Shown piece by piece: positions 1-8,346 of a stretch of 29,749 bases of DNA. Both the position numbers and the translations under genes were made by a program. The stretch comes from a virus. Where the stretch lies: the IMG/VR virus record IMGVR_UViG_3300015265_000014, positions 1-29,749 of that record; one strand, 5' to 3'. The notes under the pieces were generated by a model. That model saw only the letters and a program-made list of their open reading frames with translations, did no database searches and was not told where the DNA came from. The number at the start of each line of letters is the position of its first letter. The first letter of the stretch is position 1.

Positions 1-390
1 AGAGTAAGTGAGAACACCATCAATAGTGAGCTTGTTCCACATCAGAAATGCAGCTGATGCATCACGGAAGTTACCCGCGTTGTGTTGCCGAAGTACTGTG
101 GATGTTTGAAATGCGTAAACACCAATGTTGAAAGTTAAACTCACCATTGCATCAAACTGAGCCTGTGTAGCAGCCCGCTTGAGCGCCTTGGTGACGGCCT
201 TCTCAACACCCGCTACGTGTGCATCCCTTGCCGCGTCGGCCTGCTCCTGCGTCCACACCAGCCCTTCCACCACGTCTTTACCGGTCTGCCCCCAGCCAAT
301 GGTCCATACGCCTTTGTCATCCTTGTAAGCCTTTAACTTACAGCCTTCCGACTTTTGAACAGCTTTCAAACCTTGTTCTGACAACTTCAT
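1..390 (-). CDS. Phage lysozyme (endolysin), GH24 family, 3' end cut by window
   Basis: This muramidase cleaves the peptidoglycan N-acetylmuramic acid/N-acetylglucosamine bond at the end of infection. The first 130 codons lie in the window and the C terminus is beyond base 1. The T4-type catalytic triad is visible as E15, D24 and T30, with exactly the 9 and 6 residue spacing of T4 lysozyme E11/D20/T26. It lies in SEG...YKDDKGVWTIGWG, and the later FNIG segment also fits the family. The ATG at 390 is preceded by AGGAG at a good distance. There is no signal peptide or signal-anchor at the N terminus, so export should depend on a holin. It is the last visible gene of a lysis cassette that also holds two small membrane proteins and a papain-fold hydrolase. 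Family assignment is firm; the length cannot be judged. Confidence 0.95.
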   Translation of the reverse strand, partial: MKLSEQGLKAVQKSEGCKLKAYKDDKGVWTIGWGQTGKDVVEGLVWTQEQADAARDAHVAGVEKAVTKALKRAATQAQFDAMVSLTFNIGVYAFQTSTVLRQHNAGNFRDASAAFLMWNKLTIDGVLTYS

Positions 391-393
391 TTG

Positions 394-672
394 TTATTTC
401 TCCTGGGTAAAGGTCTTAATTGCAATCAGATTCACAGCAACACTTAAGGTACTTACGATTGCAGCAAGGGGATGAATAATAATTGAGTCCCCTTGAAAGA
501 ATAAAATTGCACCTTCAATAAGGTACAGAATACCGATAACAATAATCAGTATTGCAATGCAACGTGGCGCCGACTTGGAGTTATCCATAGTTCGGAATGC
601 CTTCACACCAGTAAAGATACTGTATGCAAAGGCCAGGAATACTAGGGCTGTAATGATGTTGTGAACTATCAT
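394..672 (-). CDS. Small three-helix membrane protein, lysis cassette (holin/antiholin candidate)
   Basis: This 92-residue protein has three hydrophobic segments, at about residues 5-22, 38-59 and 63-85, with short polar linkers and a charged C-terminal tail. I recognise no specific family. Its ATG overlaps the stop of the upstream holin-like gene (ATGA) and is preceded by a strong AGGAGGTGA site, so the two should be translated together. It lies directly before the lysozyme gene. Size, topology and position suggest a second holin, an antiholin or another membrane component of lysis; a spanin is less likely because it has several transmembrane segments and no lipobox. The function is inferred from context only. 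Confidence 0.7.
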   Translation of the reverse strand: MIVHNIITALVFLAFAYSIFTGVKAFRTMDNSKSAPRCIAILIIVIGILYLIEGAILFFQGDSIIIHPLAAIVSTLSVAVNLIAIKTFTQEK

Positions 673-962
673 TTAATCACCTCCTGCGTCTTACTTAAGA
701 ACTTACCCTCAAGAATGCTTAGCAGTGGGTACGCCGTGAAACCCACCATAAGGATGATGCCATCACGGTAATCAACATTCATTGGGATAAACTTACCTAC
801 GACAATACCCGCAAACAAAGCAATACCAATATTCAGCAGTAACCTTTTAAGGGAGAACGGTTCATCACCTTTAAGGAGTCTGTGGCATTGCTTTGCTACT
901 GCACCAGCGATTGCAAACAAACCCAGTTGCAGAAGCTCTAGCAGTTTTTCAAATGTAAACAT
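669..962 (-). CDS. Putative holin (LydA/superfamily III-like)
   Basis: This 97-residue protein would form the inner-membrane lesion that releases the lysozyme. It has three hydrophobic segments (about residues 8-24, 40-59 and 68-86). The segment GLFAIAGAVAKQCHRLL followed by a basic SLKRLL stretch and a second helix ending in GKFIP resembles LydA-type holins. The ATG at 962 follows AAGGAG. The gene sits between the papain-fold hydrolase and the second small membrane protein, and its stop overlaps the next start. The holin call rests on size, topology and position; the exact family is a recollection of pattern and would need a profile search. Confidence 0.7.
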   Translation of the reverse strand: MFTFEKLLELLQLGLFAIAGAVAKQCHRLLKGDEPFSLKRLLLNIGIALFAGIVVGKFIPMNVDYRDGIILMVGFTAYPLLSILEGKFLSKTQEVIK

Positions 963-985
963 TCATCTATAACTCCTTTTGTTGT

Positions 986-1468
986 TTAACTGAACTGACT
1001 TAGCAACTCCAACGGATGTCCTTGTGTAATTGCTGGTGCAGGAATCATCCACAAGTTCTGTGGAGTACCTCGGCCTATCAACTCAGGGCGCAATAGTGGG
1101 TAACCAGCTTCACGGAACGACCATGCAACAAACTCAGAACAAAAGAACTTGTCTGGTGTCTGTAGGGCATCGGAATGAACAAGGATGCCAAGCAATCCTA
1201 GATAGTCATATCCCTTGCCAAGTTGATCGATTGCAACTTGTTGAACTCTTACTGGGTCAGCACATGGCAAGTCTACCAATGCTGCATAACTGGACACTGC
1301 CAGGCGTTCTTTGATTGGCGTTAAACTCACACCGTGAGGAATGTTTGCACCAATCACATGGTCACCAATCACAATTTCAACGTGACTGAATGCAGACCAT
1401 GTAACACCTCGGATAAGCAAGCTACCGATAGCGCGACGGCGAGTGAATAGAACTCTAACTACACCCAT
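986..1468 (-). CDS. YiiX/YebB-like permuted NlpC/P60 papain-fold hydrolase
   Basis: This 160-residue protein shows the circularly permuted papain-fold arrangement in which the catalytic His precedes the Cys. SHVEI carries H29 near the N terminus, a GYDYLGLLG segment lies at about 86-94, and FFCSEFVAW carries C110. This is the hallmark of the YiiX/DUF830 group of NlpC/P60-related enzymes, which are thought to cleave amide or ester bonds in peptides or lipids. There is no signal peptide. It lies between the tail-fibre chaperone and the holin-like gene with its own AAAGGAG site, so it may be a lysis accessory enzyme or a virion or host-modifying hydrolase. The fold call is good; the substrate is unknown. 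Confidence 0.8.
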   Translation of the reverse strand: MGVVRVLFTRRRAIGSLLIRGVTWSAFSHVEIVIGDHVIGANIPHGVSLTPIKERLAVSSYAALVDLPCADPVRVQQVAIDQLGKGYDYLGLLGILVHSDALQTPDKFFCSEFVAWSFREAGYPLLRPELIGRGTPQNLWMIPAPAITQGHPLELLSQFS

Positions 1469-1478
1469 ACGAACTCCT

Positions 1479-2027
1479 TTAGGAAATCAGCGACAATGCT
1501 TGCTGAATGGTTGCGTCAATCTCGTTGTATTTATCCAATGCATCTTGTTCTGTTAGGGGTAGGAGTTCGTACTTGCGCATACGCAGTGCCCCAAGAGTTT
1601 CTTGAGCAGACCTCAACCCAACAGCTTGTTCCAATATAAGATCACATGCCGATTTACTGGAGAGGTTAGCGGCAGTAGCAAATGCTGTAATCCAAACACT
1701 ACAAACACCTGAGTAATTGGAAGCCTTGTAAGCAATGGCAGCTTGCTCCCGGAATACGTATTCAGATTCAAATCGTGTCCAAGTACTGTAAACCCTTGCC
1801 AGTGTATCGTTCAATTTGTCAGATAATTGATGCCCGGTTTCCCACACTATTGGCATATCAATCAGTATTGGCAACCCGGCATTATCGTGCGAACGAAGCT
1901 TCGTTGGGTCAGGGTTTGCAATAACACTGTCATATCGTTCTTTACTAATCAGCACTGCATCACTGGGCATATCCTTGCCATTCACTTGTTCTAGATAGGT
2001 GCAGCCAGTTGACTTCGCGTAATACAT
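1479..2027 (-). CDS. Tail fibre assembly protein (chaperone)
   Basis: This 182-residue protein should help fold or attach the tail fibre encoded just upstream. The N terminus (MYYAKSTGCTY, then DMPSDAVLISKERYDSV) matches the usual opening of the phage tail-fibre assembly family, in which a short beta motif precedes a D-x-P-x-D-A-V segment. The open frame runs back to 2138 inside the fibre gene, but the ATG at 2027 is chosen because a perfect AGGAGGT lies about 9 bases upstream and family homology begins there. The C-terminal half is helical. It follows the third fibre gene closely, the usual fibre/chaperone order. Confidence 0.85.
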   Translation of the reverse strand: MYYAKSTGCTYLEQVNGKDMPSDAVLISKERYDSVIANPDPTKLRSHDNAGLPILIDMPIVWETGHQLSDKLNDTLARVYSTWTRFESEYVFREQAAIAYKASNYSGVCSVWITAFATAANLSSKSACDLILEQAVGLRSAQETLGALRMRKYELLPLTEQDALDKYNEIDATIQQALSLIS

Positions 2028-2040
2028 TGTTGAATACCTC

Positions 2041-2841
2041 CTAGCGACCAATTGAAAAGTAGTGGCCTTGTACGTTGCCGTTAGAGTTCCCAAGTACGGG
2101 CGCGGTCCCACTAACCCCAAAGAAAGCAGTCCATGCAAAACCGGACAAAGATTTAGAGTTCAGTGTTGCATATGCTTGAGTGTTGCCCCCAGCTTGTAGT
2201 CCAGTGAGTAATACAGCAAAGCAAGAGTTGGGGTATGCCAGAGTAAATGTCCCAGTGCTTGTTGCGTTAGCAGTGTTACTTAAAAGTCCCCATTGAAATA
2301 TGACGCTCAGCATCCATGTTGGGAATACAATATACCCATTATTACCAAGGCTTATCAAAAACCCGAAACGCAATTTCTTAGGGGTGACTATGGTTGTATC
2401 ATCAGTGCCAGCATCAGTTTGGGCCTGTGTTGCAATTTTTGCCCAACCAAACACTGTCTCTGTTGCTTGAATTACAACTTTGGCAATAGCTTGAAAAACT
2501 CTGAGGGGGCTCATCCACTTGGTGTTATTTGTTCCAGCCTCAGCCTCAGCCTGTGTGGATAGGTTAGAAGTAAGAACTCGTGCATCTATAGCAGTTTGTT
2601 GTGCAGTGGATACCGGCTTGTTAATGTCACTGGTATTGTTGACTTGATCCAATCCAATGGTTGCACGGTTGGATGCAGCATCAGCATCATCTAGCAGTGC
2701 TAAACCTTGAGCAGTAACTACCGCATTGTTTCCCTTTACCTTTTTACCAGTGGTGCCATCAAACAAAACCATCGTGCCATCAGTAGAGCTGTTAGGTCCG
2801 ACAACATCCCCTGTGGAAAGTAGTACTACGGGATCAGCCAT
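2041..2841 (-). CDS. Tail fibre protein with gp53-like C-terminal domain
   Basis: This 266-residue fibre protein probably contacts the host surface. The N-terminal part contains an NRATIGL-DQVNNTSD segment. It is followed by two repeats of the TQAxxxAGTxxT...(S/T)P type common in fibre shafts (about residues 96-113 and 138-155). From about residue 168 to the end, NGYIVFPTWMLSVIFQWG, the middle TFTLAYPNSCFAVLLT and the terminal HYFSIGR match the small receptor-side domain known as the gp53-like C-terminal domain. The ATG at 2841 follows AAGGAGG. It lies between two larger fibre genes and a fibre chaperone. It may be the distal subunit that binds the larger fibres; this is inferred from size and order. 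Confidence 0.85.
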   Translation of the reverse strand: MADPVVLLSTGDVVGPNSSTDGTMVLFDGTTGKKVKGNNAVVTAQGLALLDDADAASNRATIGLDQVNNTSDINKPVSTAQQTAIDARVLTSNLSTQAEAEAGTNNTKWMSPLRVFQAIAKVVIQATETVFGWAKIATQAQTDAGTDDTTIVTPKKLRFGFLISLGNNGYIVFPTWMLSVIFQWGLLSNTANATSTGTFTLAYPNSCFAVLLTGLQAGGNTQAYATLNSKSLSGFAWTAFFGVSGTAPVLGNSNGNVQGHYFSIGR

Positions 2842-2850
2842 AGGGCCTCC

Positions 2851-4269
2851 TTATGTATTAGAAACTTGTTGTGGGGTAAGTGCAGATAGCCAAGTCTTAA
2901 AGCTATTCAAATATTTTGCACCATGTGCAATAGTGCTGGCGCTAAGTGTAAATGCTGCACCAGTAACCGCATCTTGCTTGCTGTTGATCGTAATCTTAAG
3001 TGCTCCATCAAAGTAGACGAATGTTTTGTTTTGCACTGAGTCAGACACAACAACAAACTTGTGGTTCTTGGTGTGGTCCACAGGTGCAATAGTGAAGATT
3101 GTATTAACCCCACCCACAACCGATTGGTAACTATAGTTGGTACTTACAACTTGAATGCCAGAATTTAGGACTCCATGCCCCACATAACCCAAGGAAGTAA
3201 CACCAGCTATACTTTGGCAGTCGAGCAGCCACGTGTAGTTATTGGCATTCAAAAGATTCAATGCAGTGGGTACACTCAAATTCTCAGAGTCCACGTTACT
3301 GGTTACGTACAAACCCAATGCCGTAAACCTTGGGGTATTGAGGGCAGCTGTTTGTGCAGTGCCGCTCTTATCCGTGTAACCACGACTGCCAGCCGGACCT
3401 GTGAAGGTAGTAACACCTGATCCATATGTAAGGGTAATGTTGTTCCTCAGTACGACTTCGCAATCTGGTGTTGGTGGTACATAACTAGCTTCAACAGCCT
3501 CACGGGCAGTAATGTAGTTTGAATCCAAAAGTAGATTGCTTTTAACAGCACTGGGGTCAATAAACACAGCGTGAGCCGTGCTATCAATACCTAATTTACT
3601 GTTTGCACCAAGAGCCAGGAATGTACCTGTTGAATCTGTAAACAGCTTAGCTGCATACGTTGCATCACCAATACCTGTACTGGCGAATAAGTGCCTTACC
3701 AAACCTGTGTAGTCACCACCAGTCACAGGAACTGCACCAACTTGTACAGCATCAACTTCGTGCGGGTTACCAACGTCGGCAATGTGAGTATTGAGTCCCC
3801 CTTGAACAACTGCAACCTTCGAATCAATTACAGTTTTGGCGTAGGTGTTAAGAATCTCTGTGGTCAATTGGTGGGGGTTGGATGTGTTGGCAATATGGTT
3901 GGACCAATTCAGTACAGCAAGATCGTACTGTGCCCTAGAGATTTGAATAGCTGACTTGTCCCACTGTGATAAGTTTAGGCTTGGGCGCAATGTGGTACTT
4001 GGACTAGCAGTCTTGGACAGATAGATGAAACCATCTGCTTCATCCCAAGCCATCGCAGCAGTGTTATACGTTACATCACTACCCCACTCAAACATCCCCC
4101 GCTCAGCCAGAGCAACAATGTTGGTGTCGTAGCGGTTGTTAATGTAGTTGAGTACTTGGAATAGTGGAATTTCAGCAACCCAACCCAGTTTGTACTTAAC
4201 CGCGCCGGGATCAATGTTAGGGCTGGTTGGAGTATCAGCCCAAATTCGCCCTAATTGTAGTGCACTCAT
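2851..4269 (-). CDS. Tail fibre protein with LamG-like C terminus (paralogue of the gene at 4279-5469)
   Basis: This 472-residue protein opens with a phage-fibre N-terminal pattern: GRIWAD, KYKLGWVAEIP, LNYINNRYD and ERGMFEWG. A short carbohydrate-binding-like stretch with conserved W and Y follows (about 60-105). Two NPH repeats come at 131-133 and 168-170, then TGGDYTG at 183-189. From about 270 the chain looks like a concanavalin/LamG-type beta sandwich (YTDKSGTAQTA, FVYFDGALKITI, and a closing FKTWLSALTPQQ). The neighbouring 396-residue protein has the same order of NPH, TGGDFTG, YTDRSNNAQTA and LTPRQ, so the two are paralogues. The start has AAGGAGG. The likely role is host surface-sugar recognition. 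Confidence 0.8.
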   Translation of the reverse strand: MSALQLGRIWADTPTSPNIDPGAVKYKLGWVAEIPLFQVLNYINNRYDTNIVALAERGMFEWGSDVTYNTAAMAWDEADGFIYLSKTASPSTTLRPSLNLSQWDKSAIQISRAQYDLAVLNWSNHIANTSNPHQLTTEILNTYAKTVIDSKVAVVQGGLNTHIADVGNPHEVDAVQVGAVPVTGGDYTGLVRHLFASTGIGDATYAAKLFTDSTGTFLALGANSKLGIDSTAHAVFIDPSAVKSNLLLDSNYITAREAVEASYVPPTPDCEVVLRNNITLTYGSGVTTFTGPAGSRGYTDKSGTAQTAALNTPRFTALGLYVTSNVDSENLSVPTALNLLNANNYTWLLDCQSIAGVTSLGYVGHGVLNSGIQVVSTNYSYQSVVGGVNTIFTIAPVDHTKNHKFVVVSDSVQNKTFVYFDGALKITINSKQDAVTGAAFTLSASTIAHGAKYLNSFKTWLSALTPQQVSNT

Positions 4270-4278
4270 AGTTCCTCC

Positions 4279-5469
4279 TTAACGCGGAATACTAAGTTTC
4301 TGTCTTGGGGTAAGTCGTTGTGACCACACCCGAAAGTTTTTAACGTTACCTGATGTGCCAAAGTAACTAACCAAGTCAACACTGGTAAACTGGACATCTT
4401 TAACTACCACTACCCCATCCAGTGTGTAGGATATGCAACCATCCCTAGCACCAAACAAACCCACAGCAGATACAAGCAATGCTGTTCCAACTGCCAACTT
4501 CATACCGGCGATTTCGAATGCTGGGGTATTTATTGGGGCAGTTTGTGCATTGTTGCTACGGTCTGTGTAAGCCAAGGTAGCAGCCCGAGTGAATGCAAGA
4601 CTCCCAACAGAAGCCACGGGATTCAAATTGGTCATCAAGGGAAAGTGTAAATCTGGCTTAGGCATCACGAATGACGGGTGGTACAACTGATTGATACTTG
4701 GGAAACTCAACACTGTAAATATGTGCTGCCATCTACCACCAAGATGATAATCAGCTACTCCAATACCAATTGCACCTGCGTTGCTTCTAAAAGAAACAAA
4801 GGTGGAAATGTTAGTCATGAGTTCACAAGTGGTGCCAAGACTTAAGTTCTGCCGGTAGTTAACCTGGCCCGTGAAGTCCCCACCAGTTGTTGGGATAGTG
4901 CCCACACCAATTGCAGTATCTGTGTGGGGGTTGTTAACCAGTGGTATGTGTGCTGCAAGCCCATCACTGACAACCATGATCTGCGCATCAATGGCAATCT
5001 TTGTGTTGCCACCAATATCAACTATGTTGTCACTGTGGCTGTTCTGACCGGCTGGTGTGTGGATGTTGTACTTGTTTTGCATATCCGCGATAGTTGCGAT
5101 ATATCCAGCAGCAGTTGTGAACTTAACAGGTGACCAGTATGTTGTCTGTGTTATCGGATTCTTGTTCTTATTACTGCCCGATAGTGATACATACAAGATG
5201 CCTAGGTACACGGACAAGGCCCCAAGCTTGTAATATACATCCTCATCCCAAGGAACCCTGCCACTTTGTGCAACTGCCTTTACGCGATCTTCCCGCAACT
5301 TAATGTTGAAGTTTTCCCACTCATGCGGTTCTGTCTCTGAAATCCAACCTCTTAGGGTTTTCCCAGGGCCACCTTCCCCGCTAGGATGATCTACATCTAA
5401 TTCTGCATCGGTAACTTCGGAAGCAACATCCGTTGCCCAACCGTTGGCGATACTAAATCTGGTTGTCAT
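4279..5469 (-). CDS. Tail fibre or baseplate-attached adhesin, LamG-like (paralogue of the gene at 2851-4269)
   Basis: This 396-residue protein follows the DUF2612 baseplate gene directly. The N terminus (about 1-60) is shared with typical baseplate-bound fibres (ANGWATD, KTLRGWISE, HEWENFN). Residues about 72-115 resemble a small carbohydrate-binding module (VPWDEDVYY, LGILYVSLS, YWSPV). A NNPH motif lies at 179-182 and TGGDFTG at 195-201. The C-terminal region carries YTDRSNNAQTA and ends in FRVWSQRLTPRQ, as in the 472-residue paralogue. The ribosome binding site is AAGGTGG. Having the most baseplate-like N terminus and the position closest to the baseplate genes, it may be the proximal subunit. 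That is inference. Confidence 0.75.
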   Translation of the reverse strand: MTTRFSIANGWATDVASEVTDAELDVDHPSGEGGPGKTLRGWISETEPHEWENFNIKLREDRVKAVAQSGRVPWDEDVYYKLGALSVYLGILYVSLSGSNKNKNPITQTTYWSPVKFTTAAGYIATIADMQNKYNIHTPAGQNSHSDNIVDIGGNTKIAIDAQIMVVSDGLAAHIPLVNNPHTDTAIGVGTIPTTGGDFTGQVNYRQNLSLGTTCELMTNISTFVSFRSNAGAIGIGVADYHLGGRWQHIFTVLSFPSINQLYHPSFVMPKPDLHFPLMTNLNPVASVGSLAFTRAATLAYTDRSNNAQTAPINTPAFEIAGMKLAVGTALLVSAVGLFGARDGCISYTLDGVVVVKDVQFTSVDLVSYFGTSGNVKNFRVWSQRLTPRQKLSIPR

Positions 5470-5480
5470 TGTTCACCACC

Positions 5481-6170
5481 TTAGTTGGCAACTTCCCTCA
5501 CTGCGATAGTCCCGTGATTATCCCGAAGGGTCATAGAGACACCAACAGGACGCACACCAGATATCAACAAACTTAAGGAAATACGTTGAAGTTGATTCAA
5601 GTTCTCATGGACATAAATATCAACATGGCAACTCGACTCTGCAATTTCCGTATCACAGCTAAAACCAATAATCAGATCGATGTATAACAACACATCTTCT
5701 ACACAACAGTTAGTCATGTTCTTGACGATCTTGGCATAGATAGCTTTCTTGTATGTGGCATCGTCCATTACATAGTCGGCAGAATCCCGGTCAGTAATGG
5801 ATTTGTAAACACCACCCACAGTTGAATCAAATGCATCACCAATAGATGGAATTGCAGATTGTGGATCATCGTAGAAGCCAAAGTAGCCCAACGCAGCAGC
5901 ACCGTAAAAGATGCGACCAATACCAACAATCTCACCCACCACATCTAGTTGTGCACCAGATGCATCAGCCAAGTATCGGAGGTTAATGGTGTCTTGAATA
6001 GCTTTACTGATAATGTCTACCTCAGCCATGAAGCAACCGATGTATGCAGAAAGGTTTGGGGAGTCTTTGTATTGTGCCAGCAGTAATGTTTGAATTCGAC
6101 CAGAGGGAACTGTGAATTGCACTGTTTGCGATGGTGGCAAAGGTCTGAAGTCAGTAGCCCTATACGACAT
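5481..6170 (-). CDS. Baseplate wedge protein, DUF2612/gpI-like
   Basis: This 229-residue protein has the core pattern of DUF2612: LRYLADASGAQLDVVGEIVG followed by a glycine and aromatic-rich FYGAAALGYFGFYDD, then DDATYKKAIYAKIVKNMTN. Known members lie next to gpJ-like proteins at the baseplate periphery and link baseplate to fibres, equivalent to P2 gpI. Here the gene starts inside the last 11 bases of the gpJ-like gene and precedes the fibre genes, which agrees. The start ATG at 6170 follows AAGGTGGTGG. The assignment is by motif and synteny. Confidence 0.85.
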   Translation of the reverse strand: MSYRATDFRPLPPSQTVQFTVPSGRIQTLLLAQYKDSPNLSAYIGCFMAEVDIISKAIQDTINLRYLADASGAQLDVVGEIVGIGRIFYGAAALGYFGFYDDPQSAIPSIGDAFDSTVGGVYKSITDRDSADYVMDDATYKKAIYAKIVKNMTNCCVEDVLLYIDLIIGFSCDTEIAESSCHVDIYVHENLNQLQRISLSLLISGVRPVGVSMTLRDNHGTIAVREVAN

Positions 6171-7296
6171 TCACCACCACCTTACTTGCATCAGTGCGTG
6201 CACGCTGTTGTGCGCTGATAGGCAAGTCTGTAATACCAAAGGTTGGGCCAGAGGTAAACTTAATGGTGATGGAGTTGATTTTGATGTATGGGACATCCCC
6301 CAACAATGCAGGGAACAAGTATGACCAATACACATCCTCAGAGATATTGAGGTTGTTGATATACTTAACCAACGACTCAACAGCCAATGTTGCAGAGTCC
6401 ACACTGGCCCCCGGCAAGTTTGTAATACTGGCAATAATGCTTACATCAGTTGGCGCAGGACGACTCAAACCAATGTCGTGGGGATAACCTTTAGAATCAT
6501 TTATGACAGTGATGATTGAACCAAAGGCTTCAATGCCTTGGGGTTTATTGTCATAGATAATCCGAGATACTTCCTCTGGTGTACCACCTTCCACAACAGT
6601 GAGGAATGCCTTACCCGGAATGCCGTCAACAGTTACAGCACTGTTGTTCTCAATGATTGCAATGTATGGAAGGTTCAAAGAACGAACACCCTCGTAGATA
6701 GCATCAATACTATTGGTGCCCCGACTAATGGTGGAGCCTTCACGACGACTTCTAAATGCAGGATCTTCTTCACGAACAATACCAGTGATGCCCGGCTCAA
6801 GGTTTGATGCACTCGTTAGCCCTGGGATATCCGCAGAAAGAACATGTACATCCCCTGCAAGGATCTTAATTGCCCCCATAGTGGTGCACTTGGCAGTAAC
6901 GATTGCAGGCAGTACTGCTGTAGCAACCGTTTGAAACACTAATCCATCATCAGTCTTGATGGCATACCCACTAGGAACAACTGTACCTGCTGTGCCCACA
7001 AATGTGATTGCAACACTGCTAGGTAAGTTTGTGATGCGGGTGATTCCGTTAAGCTCTACAACTTTATCCAAACCAACACCAAAGGCATTTGTAGGACTAT
7101 AAGCATTGTATGCAGCTTCACATTGTTCCCACACACTACCCAGTACTTCTGCAAGGATGCCAATGGTTTGACCATCTGGACCTTCCGCAGATACATCAAA
7201 CTGATTACCAAATGTACCAATAAATCTGGCATTAAGGTCAGAGGTAATCTCTGGTACTGTTTTAATTGCAAAACCTTGTTCTGTTACTCCAGCCAT
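6160..7296 (-). CDS. Baseplate J-like protein (gpJ/Mu gp47 family)
   Basis: This 378-residue wedge protein forms the baseplate ring around the hub. Features that fit the Baseplate_J family are an N-terminal GPDGQTIGILAEVLGSVWEQCEAAYNAYSP stretch (read in pieces), the small domain TFVGTAGTVVPSGYAIKT with VFQTVATAVLP, the SNLEPGITGIVREEDPAFRSRR segment, and GKAFLTVVEGGTPEEVSRIIYDNKPQGIEAFGS near residue 230-265 (again read in pieces). The ATG at 7296 overlaps the stop of the gp25-like gene (TAATG) and has CGGAGG upstream. The order gp25-like, J, DUF2612, fibre is standard for simple contractile baseplates. Confidence 0.93.
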   Translation of the reverse strand: MAGVTEQGFAIKTVPEITSDLNARFIGTFGNQFDVSAEGPDGQTIGILAEVLGSVWEQCEAAYNAYSPTNAFGVGLDKVVELNGITRITNLPSSVAITFVGTAGTVVPSGYAIKTDDGLVFQTVATAVLPAIVTAKCTTMGAIKILAGDVHVLSADIPGLTSASNLEPGITGIVREEDPAFRSRREGSTISRGTNSIDAIYEGVRSLNLPYIAIIENNSAVTVDGIPGKAFLTVVEGGTPEEVSRIIYDNKPQGIEAFGSIITVINDSKGYPHDIGLSRPAPTDVSIIASITNLPGASVDSATLAVESLVKYINNLNISEDVYWSYLFPALLGDVPYIKINSITIKFTSGPTFGITDLPISAQQRARTDASKVVVNVV

Positions 7297-7658
7297 TAAC
7301 TACCTCCGAATGCTACATTACTCTCAAATAATCCCCAGTCAGACAAAGCTTCAAAGGTGACGTTTAGTACACGGTTATTTTTATCTAGTGCTAGGTTGAT
7401 GCTCAGTACGTCAAGTACATGTGGCGTATTCTTAATGCAGGATAGAATCAACCCTTCCACTAAAGATAAGTCCGGTGCCTTGACCATGATGTCAGAGAAC
7501 CAAGGCAGACCTAAAGTCTGGTTGGCTTTCCACTCACCAAGTACTGTTAACAGTTTGTTCTTTACCAACTGGATGGTGTATTCAAGTCCAGCCACTCTGG
7601 TAGTACCGCGACCAATGATAATGTCATTGTCTGAATTCAATTTTAAATTGTGTGCCAC
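7296..7658 (-). CDS. Baseplate wedge protein, gp25/XkdS (DUF2634)-like
   Basis: This 120-residue protein contains the sequence LLTVLGEWKANQTLGLPW, followed by SDIMVKAPDLS, LILSCIKNTPHV and a beta hairpin ending in VTFEAL. This is the pattern of the gp25/gpW-like wedge proteins, including Mu gp46 and XkdS. Such proteins sit at the sheath/baseplate junction and trigger sheath assembly. The start is GTG at 7658, chosen because AAGGAGGGACT lies immediately upstream; no ATG fits. Its stop overlaps the gpJ-like start by one base. Confidence 0.85.
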   Translation of the reverse strand: MAHNLKLNSDNDIIIGRGTTRVAGLEYTIQLVKNKLLTVLGEWKANQTLGLPWFSDIMVKAPDLSLVEGLILSCIKNTPHVLDVLSINLALDKNNRVLNVTFEALSDWGLFESNVAFGGS

Positions 7659-7667
7659 AGTCCCTCC

Positions 7668-8336
7668 TTATGCTTGTGGAATGTTGGATAGACCAGACCC
7701 AGGAGTTACACCTGTAGTGATGTGGTTTAGAAGTGAAACTGTTAATGCCTGTACATCTGTATCAGATGTAATCAAACCAGTTACATGTAGTGCGCCATTA
7801 ATCCTCATGTTGCCATCCATCACTGAGTTAGGGGCAGTGATGTGCAACTCACTTGGAGTTACAACTTCCATGACCCCACTTGGCAGTAATGTAACTCTCT
7901 GCGTTCTTGCAGCATTCCGAAGTTCTGGTGCAGTTGCATTAAAGTTTGGGATGGCTTGGGGAATAGGGTTGTACCCAACCATGGCCACCGCATCATTAAT
8001 GTTGTAAGAACGAAAGTAGTCTGCCTTGGGTACGCCCGAAGTGTACTTACCTATCTTACCCTTACCTTCATACAACCAATGGGAAATGCCTTTATCACAA
8101 AAGTCCAACATGCAATTGTCCCCAGCTTTAACCGGGAAGGTTAAGCAGTAACCACCACCTTGAGGGAACTGGACGGGAACATCTTGCAGGATGGGGAAAT
8201 CGTATTCTGTGTACATTGAGTACAGGGTGTTGCTGTATTGCTCACGTTGGATCTGAACTTTAGCTGTCTGCTTCACTGGATCAAACGACACAATCTTACC
8301 CGGATAGTGGGTAAGTATTGGAACCCAATCACTCAT
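7668..8336 (-). CDS. Baseplate spike protein with gp138/gpV-like N-terminal OB fold
   Basis: This 222-residue protein is the likely membrane-piercing tip of the tail tube. The N-terminal half (about 1-110) carries the Gp138-type sequence: FPILQDVPVQFPQGGG, LTFPVKAGDNCMLDFCDKGISHWLYEG (read in pieces). The C-terminal part after residue 135 is a repetitive beta region (VTLLPSGVMEVVTP, LHITAPNSVMDGNMRINGALHVTG) typical of a triple-stranded beta-helix spike. It ends in LLNHITTGVTPGSGLSNIP, resembling spike tips. The HxH iron-binding motif seen in P2 and phi92 spikes is not complete: only one His is left in NHITTG. The RBS is AGGAGGT. Confidence 0.85.
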   Translation of the reverse strand: MSDWVPILTHYPGKIVSFDPVKQTAKVQIQREQYSNTLYSMYTEYDFPILQDVPVQFPQGGGYCLTFPVKAGDNCMLDFCDKGISHWLYEGKGKIGKYTSGVPKADYFRSYNINDAVAMVGYNPIPQAIPNFNATAPELRNAARTQRVTLLPSGVMEVVTPSELHITAPNSVMDGNMRINGALHVTGLITSDTDVQALTVSLLNHITTGVTPGSGLSNIPQA

Positions 8337-8346
8337 TGCTTACCTC

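Noticed and set aside
2028-2138. Longer start for the tail fibre assembly protein
   Set aside because: The extra 37 residues overlap the fibre gene's C terminus, and the internal ATG at 2027 has a perfect RBS and family-like N terminus.
2041-5469. Invertible fibre-switching cassette suggested by paralogous fibre genes
   Set aside because: All genes are on one strand, no inverted crossover repeats were seen between the copies, and no invertase gene is in the window.
7357-8007. 216-codon plus-strand frame opposite gp25-like and spike genes
   Set aside because: It spans two real minus-strand genes and their RBS; no recognisable protein.
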